From the NCBI RefSeq assembly GCF_000143415.4, contig NW_003314327.1, positions 87,116-151,115 of the forward strand: a stretch of DNA of 64,000 bases. Reading direction: 5' to 3'. Positions 57,371-64,000 of this stretch are shown piece after piece. Source of the stretch: Selaginella moellendorffii (taxonomy: Eukaryota; Streptophyta; Lycopodiopsida; Selaginellales; Selaginellaceae). A program made the translations under genes and the position numbers. Each line of letters begins with the position of its first letter. The stretch's first letter is position 1. Under the pieces are notes generated by a model. That model did not search any database and was not told the DNA's origin. It was given only the letters and a program-made list of their open reading frames with translations.

Positions 57371-57784
57371 GGGAGTGTAGTCGAACCTTAAATCCAATTT
57401 AACATGGGGAGGGAATGTCATATGTTAAGACCTGAGGGCACGTTAAAGGTAAGTTAATTAGCATGGATTTAGCTAAGTTGACCAAGCATAAAGAGCTACA
57501 CCCAACTCCCCCAAGGGATGTCAATTTTGTAGACATATTCTATAGAGGTTGAATTTAATTTCCAATAGTAAAGCAAAGTTAGGTTCAAGTCCCAACCCTC
57601 TACTAGGGTGAGGTGAGGTGAGGGGTATGGGGACAGGTATATCTTGTTGTCATCGGCTTCTAACCAAAGAAGCTAACTTAAGCACACCGCTAAGTGGGGG
57701 GATGCCTTTAGGGCCATGGTCAATAAATCGTAGGATTAAATAATTATGTTTGATGTGGGTATCAAATTTCTTTTATAGGTGTTG

Positions 57785-58410
57785 GAGTTGTAAAGAACTA
57801 AATCTTTGAGGTGTCATAGGCTAAGGATCCCTAAAATCATAAAGAGTTTATCGAATGAGACTAAATCCAAGATCGAGTTCAAATCAAGTTTAAGACCGAG
57901 TTTGAGACCAAGTCTAAGACTAAGTTGTAGGGAGTTCCAAAAATATACTACGGATAGTGAGGTTAAGGACTTAATCTTGAAAAAACTCTCTAATGATGCT
58001 TCCAAACCAAATTGAAGTTGGGATTGGAGGTTAGTAGCCTTGGGTGGGAGTGAGCATGAACTTAAAGGGTGCCAAATATACCCCCCAAAGAAGTTCTTAA
58101 AAGTAACTCCCACTCTTGGAAGGAAAATCAGGTGCAATGCTCCCAACTCATGTGAAATGGTGCCTCATTTAAATATAATATAATTTATTGGTCCTCACTC
58201 CTTTTGAGGGGCTTAGGCCTTCCCTTTGGGATAAAAATGGGGGAGTAAAAGTACCTATACCAAGCTATTAGGTTATGGTGTTTCTTTTTGAGTTCCCAAA
58301 GTAAAAGATGCACCTATGGCTTAGGATTTAAAGGGTCCCATAATCAAATTTTATCATACCAAAGGATGTTAAGAACATGGAGGCTTGATGTGTTTTGTTG
58401 CTTGTGCCTG
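57785..58410. repeat. Long direct repeat, copy 2
   Basis: Second copy of the repeat at 56725-57370, same orientation, with several small deletions in the region equivalent to 56820-56920, including loss of the poly-G run present near 56875. The 415 bases between the copies are unrelated to the unit. It could be a tandem array relic or the two ends of a decayed element; no coding sequence is seen between them. Confidence 0.8.
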
Positions 58411-59610
58411 TGAGGAGTTTAGCCAAACTTTCCTTAATTTTATAATTGGATACTTTAATTAAATTTTGCATAAGTACATAAAGTTTGACCTTGTAAAAAT
58501 TCCTCTACTAGATCTCGAATATACACTAAGTTCTCTTTCAGTTCCCATATTGCTTCACATAGTGGAATTCCTTTCCATTTTACATGGAACTTCTATCTTT
58601 GTTACTTGCCTTTATGCACATTAAGTGTGGTCACAATGTTGTATTCCTCTTCCCCTTAGACAACCTCAAGTAAATGTCTTATTTAGTTTTTGTGAAGCGG
58701 ATCCTTAAGTTTATGTGGAATATAAGATGCATCTTTTACATCTCTCAGGGAAGTCAAAGGTGGTAAGCCATCTTACCAATTTAAGCCTCAATTTCATAGG
58801 GCTTTGTAAATTTATTTAAAGAACTCAAGATCAATTCATTTCTAAGAATATATGTATTTTACTTTTAGATCAATTTTTAGTTGATCCCACTTAGTATCTT
58901 TAAGTTCTTAGTGTTCAGCCACACCTTCTCCTTAAGTTAGAACACTATATCTTAACACTTTTGATTTGCATATTTAATTTGTCTTTGTTAAGCCCATTTC
59001 AAAGAATCCCATGAATGCCTCCACTATGGGTAACTCTCCATGATATTCGGCCATGCCAAGTTTTATAGGGCTTTCAATAGCTCACTTATTAGTGACTTCC
59101 CATGAACTCATGGTGTGTAGCTTATGGGCAGTATTACGATTGTGAGATGAGCTACTTGTATTTCTGGGTCAATGAAGGTGATCTGATAAGTGCAAAAACT
59201 GTGATACAAGAGCTGACAAAGCTACCAATGCAGATTGTCACGGTCCAAAGTTGCTTTAGTGGTATCACTTGTTTCTACATGAATTATCTACTGGACACAT
59301 GAACTTGGGACATTCACAAGTTGAAAGATAATGGGGAATGGGTTACTATTTGAAAAAAGGTACCACTAGAGTTCCCAATAGAGCTCCCAATATTTTGCTA
59401 GCATCCGTGGACAGGCATTGTAGATCAAGCCAAAGAGAAAGTTTGATTTAAATTGGATTGTGGTGTAGGGAGTGATAGATCAAGGCAAAGAGAAGAGCTT
59501 GATCCAAATTGGATTGTAATGCTCGAGGATAGTTATCAATAGGATTTATGTTTTTCACCTTAGGTTTAACTATAAGAACCAATGCAGGGGTTTTAACTAG
59601 GGCTTTAGTT
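58411..59610. other. AT-rich spacer, no gene recognised
   Basis: Only short frames without recognisable protein character. A short direct repetition occurs at about 59425-59520 (gatcaa.ccaaagagaa...ttgatt.aaattggattg twice). The downstream part forms the promoter region of the AIR synthase gene. Confidence 0.5.
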
Positions 59611-59616
59611 TCAGGA

Positions 59617-61173
59617 ATGGAGAGCATTGCCGCTAGCGGTGCGTGCTCGCTGTCTCAACACGATCCCTGCTGCGCGACTGCCAGTCCCAATACGGCCGCT
59701 CCATCCTGCGCTCGGCCGATCGTCCAAGCAGGCAAGCAGCAGCAGCAGGGATTCTTCCCATGGCGGGGCGCGATCCGGAGTGGAAGGCGCCCGTGTGGCA
59801 ATGGTGGGGCGGGGCTAACCTACAAGGATGCCGGCGTTGATATTGATGCTGGAGCGGAGCTCGTGAGGAGGATTGCCGCCATGGCGCCTGGAATTGGAGG
59901 CTTTGGAGGATTGTACCCGTTTGGTACGTATGTTTGGTATGCTTTGCCTTGTATCTATCCATAAGTTTTGGGTTTTGGATGCTTTTTTCTTTCTTCCCAG
60001 GAGACTCCTATCTCGTAGCTGGAACTGATGGAGTCGGGACGAAGTTAAAACTTGCATTTCAGATGAGCAAGCACGATACCATCGGGATCGACCTGGTAGG
60101 CACTAAGATTTTCTTTGGGAAGGATTTATAGCTGGTTTTTCTAAAGGTTGCGATGAGTGTAAACGACATTGTTACTTCTGGAGCCAAGCCGATGTTCTTT
60201 CTGGATTATTTTGCGACAAGCCATTTGGATGTGGACATTGCGGAACAGGTAATTGTTAGTGCTTTTTTGAGTGGACTGGAATAATCTTTCGTTTTTGAAT
60301 AGGTGATCAAGGGAATCGTTGAAGGTTGTCGTCAATCTGATTGCGCACTACTGGGTGGAGAGGTACGATTGGCATGTATGAAAAGCTTCTTACACGTTTT
60401 TCTTAGACAGCAGAAATGCCAGATTTCTATGCACCGGGAGAGTATGATCTGAGTGGCTTTGCCGTAGGCAGTGTCAAAAAGGATGCGGTGATTGATGGAA
60501 GTAGGATAGCTGCTGGAGATGCTGTGGTCGGGCTTCCATCTACCGGAGTGCACTCGAACGGATTCTCTCTCGTTCGGAAGTACGTACAGTGTGTCATTGA
60601 TCTTCAAACTTCTAGTTTTTAAACTTTTCTTGCAGAATACTTGCTAAAAGCGGTCGTTCATTGTCAGATGAACTACCTGGAGCAGGACACAGCCCACTGA
60701 CGATAGGACATGCTCTACTCGCTCCAACAAAAATATATGTGGAACAGGTTAGAGATTTTCTTACATTTGTTGCATGTCTCTTATTCGTTTGTTGCTCAGG
60801 TTTTGGATATCATTGCGAAGGGTGGTGTCAAGGGCATTGCTCATATCACTGGCGGCGGATTTACGGACAACATTCCAAGAGTGTTTCCAGAGGGTCTAGC
60901 TGCGGAGGTTAGAGTTGGTTCTTGGACTGTTCCACCAATCTTCAAGTGGCTTAAAGAGGTGAAATCATCCTTGTTAGCTGTATACTTTACTTGACGCTCT
61001 TTTTTCGATAGGCTGGAAATGTGGAGGAAGCTGAAATGTTTCGCACTTTCAACATGGGAATAGGAATGGTTTTGATTATGGAACAAATGGCCGCGGAGCA
61101 AATTCTCAAAGGAGATGAGCCCGCATTTCTGTTAGGCCAAGTGATAAACGGCGAAGGAGTCGTCTACAAGTGA
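59617..61173 (+). CDS. PUR5: Phosphoribosylformylglycinamidine cyclo-ligase (AIR synthase), plastid
   Basis: Catalyses ATP-dependent ring closure of FGAM to AIR, the fifth step of purine synthesis, which takes place in plastids in plants. Exon 1 starts [18 protein letters not shown], a transit-peptide-like head, then [20 protein letters not shown]. Later exons give [104 protein letters not shown] and [14 protein letters not shown]. The end is NGEGVVYK with a stop at 61171-61173. All the PurM core blocks are present, in about eight exons with 50-100-base introns and about 390 residues. The ATG at 59617 is preferred over the upstream in-frame Met because the transit peptide starts there. Confidence 0.95.
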
Positions 61174-61261
61174 CATGGAAGTCTCGGCTAAGCCTCTAAA
61201 TATCAAGGTTCGATTTATGATTTTCCATCAACTAAAGTGTGTGCTTAATGAGAACCTAGAT

Positions 61262-62784
61262 ATGGCTACCTGCGCGTCCGTCCTGAGGGCGCTCAGCACT
61301 GGTGCGGTAAACGAAAGTAGCAGTCTAGTCCAGTGTAGAGGCCCCCATCTGGTGCAAAGTACTCTTTTGTGTTCTCAAAGTAAGGTGAGACGAGCGAGCA
61401 GAGTGTATGCGAAGTTTGAGCGCTTCGAGGGCGGACGGGAACAGGCTGTTGTTGTGAATAAGCATGAAGCAGAAGCCGAAGAGCAGGAAAATCCTGATGA
61501 AGACGTGGAAGATACCAGTGATAGGTTCGTGTCTCTGGTTTTAGATTCTTTGTTGTGGCCTTACCGGGTTTTTTTTCGTTTCACTTTGTTAGTGTGTTCC
61601 CAGCTGACTTGGAAGGTGCTATTGAGCAGTCTGCCGAATCCACATCACAATTCCTCTCAGCCGGAGGGAAAAGAGCTCTCGTAAGATATTTCCTTTTGAT
61701 AGTTTTTTGCAGTAGGAGTGATGGTTTTCTTGGGGATAGGTGGAGCTCTCCCTCATGGAGCTGGAGAACTTTGACACTGATGGCGCACAGCAGCAGCTCT
61801 GGGACTGCTCGAGGCTGTTTGTGAAGTCGGTGCAGAAGCGTTTCCAAAACCAGGTACGACTTTTGACGACTCTTTGTTTGGATCAAACGTGTTCGCAGCT
61901 CGTGTGCAGAAAATAAAAGCTATCTTTCCTGACATGGGGGCCGCTGCGTATGTGAAGTTCCAGTGGAAGGATGAAACCATCAAGTATGGAAGGTAGAGCA
62001 CCATGTTTCTGACTTTTTGGCAATGGACTGACTAGTGCGTAACTCTGGCTGCAGTCTAAATGATCGAAAACCTGTGACGGATGACGACGAGATCATAATG
62101 CTGATTGCTCCCGATCATCAAATGCTGGATCAAGTTCAAAAGATTGCGTACTCGCTTCTGGACGATGACGATATGGTAACGTTTTCTTTATTGTTTTCCA
62201 GCATTGCAATCTCGGCAAGCCAACAGATCTTTGTTTGATGCCAGCAAGAGAAGCCATTGATAATGTGGAACCCCCAGCTTTTCAGCGGCGACGTTGGTAT
62301 TGGCCTAAACGTTCGTAGAGTTCGCAACGAATTCTTAAGGTACAAAAAAAGAAAATGGAGAAAGATATTTTGGAACATCTTTGCAGAACCTTTACAACTG
62401 TGTACTCGCTAAAGCCTTTGCCTACTGGCGCCATTTTTAAGAGATACCCCGGGTATGATTTGCTGCCTCTCTCTTCTTTTTCTGTGCTTAAGCTATCAAG
62501 CTGGTGTGCAGGCTTTGGAAAATCTTTCTGGACGATAAACAACGACCCGGCCGCTACTTGTTCGCAAGGGAGCAAGCTAGCAAGCCAGACGCTGAAGACC
62601 TGGAGGTTTGTAAACTTTTAAAGCTTTTCTACACAGTTCCAGCAAGACTTAAGCGTGTTCTTTGCAGGCCATCCTACTCCAAGGCTCAGCCCCGGGAGAC
62701 GAACCGCAAGTACCATCGTTTCTCGCCAACGCAATGGCAACCATGTCATATCTCGGTCGATTCATGAGAGCACTTTCCCAGTGA
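61262..62784 (+). CDS. DUF1995 chloroplast protein (LPA3-like)
   Basis: DUF1995 proteins are plastid proteins; the Arabidopsis member LPA3 assists photosystem II (CP43) assembly. The first exon starts MATCASVLRALSTGAVNESS, a transit-peptide-like stretch, and continues into an acidic segment (AEAEEQENPDEDVEDTSD). The DUF1995 domain follows through several exons: FPADLEGAIEQSAESTSQFL, VELSLMELENFDTDGAQQQL, AAAYVKFQWKDETIKYGS, DDDEIIMLIAPDHQMLDQVQ, PLIMWNPQLFSGDVGIGLNV, YSLKPLPTGAIFKRYPG and GRYLFAREQASKPDAEDLE. The end is MATMSYLGRFMRALSQ with a stop at 62782-62784. The start lies only 88 bases after the AIR synthase stop on the same strand, a very tight spacing. The family call is by resemblance; assignment to LPA3 itself is inference. 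Confidence 0.75.
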
Positions 62785-63016
62785 ACAAACAAACATACAT
62801 ACATACATCGAGGTAAGTACTTTCTTCTACTCAGTGTCCTTCCCCTACACCTATGAGAGAGGAAAATAAAAGAAAGGTAGGGACTCCAGTGGTGCTGACT
62901 CTTGCAGAGTACTGGTAATGGTACAAGGTTTTTTGTTTCTTCCTAGTTAGCTCCATCTTTTTAGCTCTTCCTAAAGTCAATGCCAGAGGAACTAACAGCA
63001 CCAGTGTTATGTTTTG

Positions 63017-63938
63017 TCAAAATCCAGCGTAGCAGCTGCATCGATTTGGCAGGAGGATTTGCTGCTGCGGCTGCTGCTGCTGCTGCTGCTGCTCCGGTTT
63101 GTTCTCGGCATCGCTACCTTGCTGGCGAAGATCCGTGGAGCTGTCGTCACTGTCGAGGAGGCGATGGACGCCGCAGCAAGTGGCCAGGACGAGCGCCGAG
63201 CAGCAGACTACTTCTCGCTCCAGATGCGAGCAGTAGCTCTCGAACATTGTCACTGTTACTTGGAGGCGAAAGTCGAGACGAAAGAGGAACTGGAGCTCCA
63301 GGCGATTCATCTCCAGCGTGCTCACTCCCCCGACTTTGGCGTAGTACGCATTGTTATAGTACCTGAAGCAAGAGCCACAAACTTTTCAGCCAAGAATCCC
63401 AAAAGCATTGATCGAAGAACCAAAAGTTCCAGAAAAGCTCAAGAAACCCGAAAATCACACTAAACTCCTACTAGAGAGGAGGAAAGAGAGCTTACGCATC
63501 ATCGAGGAACTTTGCGGCCACCATGACGCTGGTGATGAGGAGGCGATGGACGTTGAGTGAGGTGATTGGAACATCCGGCTGCTGGTGGATGAATCGATCC
63601 ATGTACGCGTAGGCGACGACGAAGCACGCTGGGCTACAGTTGGCGTACTTGAAAATCCTCTCCAGGTACTTCTCGATGCTGATGGAGGGCGCCCTCAATC
63701 CATGGAAAACCGTGAGCTTGGTCGCCCCCCCGCCCAAATGCCTGTGGTTGCGCGCCACCACTCTCTCGAGCAGCGATGCCAGGACGGAGATCACAGTCGG
63801 GGGCCGATTCTCCATCGCTCGCCCGCTCAGGGAAGAAGGGGAAGAAAAGGAAGAAGAAGTAGAGCCTGACGATAGCAATGTCGTTGTTCTCGTCGTGGGT
63901 CGGCTCCCCAGCTCGCGATCACACACCACATCCACCAT
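63017..63938 (-). CDS. CYCU: U-type (P-type) cyclin
   Basis: Plant CYCU/CYCP proteins resemble yeast PHO80, binding CDKA and linked to nutrient-responsive cell-cycle control. Exon 1 starts [16 protein letters not shown] and contains [53 protein letters not shown] and [20 protein letters not shown]. Exon 2, after an intron of about 130 bases, gives [19 protein letters not shown] and [17 protein letters not shown], which completes the cyclin box. The C terminus carries a Gln-rich tract coded by CTG repeats at about 63060-63095, then a stop at 63017-63019. About 240 residues. The Gln tract is not typical of the family and is probably a length-variable microsatellite. Confidence 0.9.
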
Positions 63939-64000
63939 CTCTCAGCTAGAATCCCTCCTTTGCTTCGCGGCTTCTCTCTCGGACTCAAGCAGAGTGCTCA

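Overview
The window looks like nuclear DNA from a land plant with a compact genome. It carries chloroplast- and mitochondrion-targeted proteins, a TCHQD-class glutathione transferase, a NIP aquaporin, DUF1005, DUF1995 and RETICULATA-related proteins, a U/P-type cyclin, a PPR relic and a plant F-box family. Introns are very short (mostly about 45-100 bases) and genes are tightly packed. My best guess is a lycophyte such as Selaginella; that is an inference from intron size and gene style, not from a search.

Layout. 1-12 kb: first exon of a plastid protein, RPT1 proteasome ATPase, succinate dehydrogenase flavoprotein, methionine sulfoxide reductase B, an unrecognised internally repeated protein, a PPR pseudogene, an intronless Ser/Thr kinase, two unassigned exons and an omega-amidase (NIT2) pseudogene. 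12-14.8 kb: no recognisable gene, AT-rich. 14.8-19.8 kb: SPG1/SGP-type small GTPase, two frameshifted F-box genes and a shorter F-box relic, and a Tim17/22/23-family protein. 19.9-27.3 kb: a scrap-yard of duplicated gene pieces (dioxygenase, LRR, aquaporin, serine carboxypeptidase, F-box) around one large 2OG-Fe(II) dioxygenase-type gene, followed by two broken pieces of that gene in opposite orientations. 27.3-42.3 kb: NIP aquaporin, RETICULATA-related gene interrupted by a 733-base run of N, a small two-TM protein, DUF1005, membralin, TCHQD GST and an ER metallopeptidase (ERMP1 type). 42.5-44.2 kb: HEAT-like exon remnants and a broken duplicate of the 5' end of the metallopeptidase gene. 44.4-59.5 kb: AT-rich repeat territory with a minisatellite, pyrimidine-rich tracts, long diverged repeats and a decayed PIF/Harbinger transposon with two convergent ORFs. 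59.6-64 kb: plastid AIR synthase (purine biosynthesis), a DUF1995 plastid protein and a U/P-type cyclin.

The intact genes are unrelated housekeeping functions and do not form a pathway. The unusual content is the 19.9-27.3 kb mosaic, which includes an internally inverted F-box relic and an LRR-aquaporin chimera carrying intron sequence, and the transposon with its broken catalytic features. I see no prokaryotic-style system, CRISPR array or viral gene. Exon boundaries are by eye; CDS entries give the full span from start to stop codon including introns.
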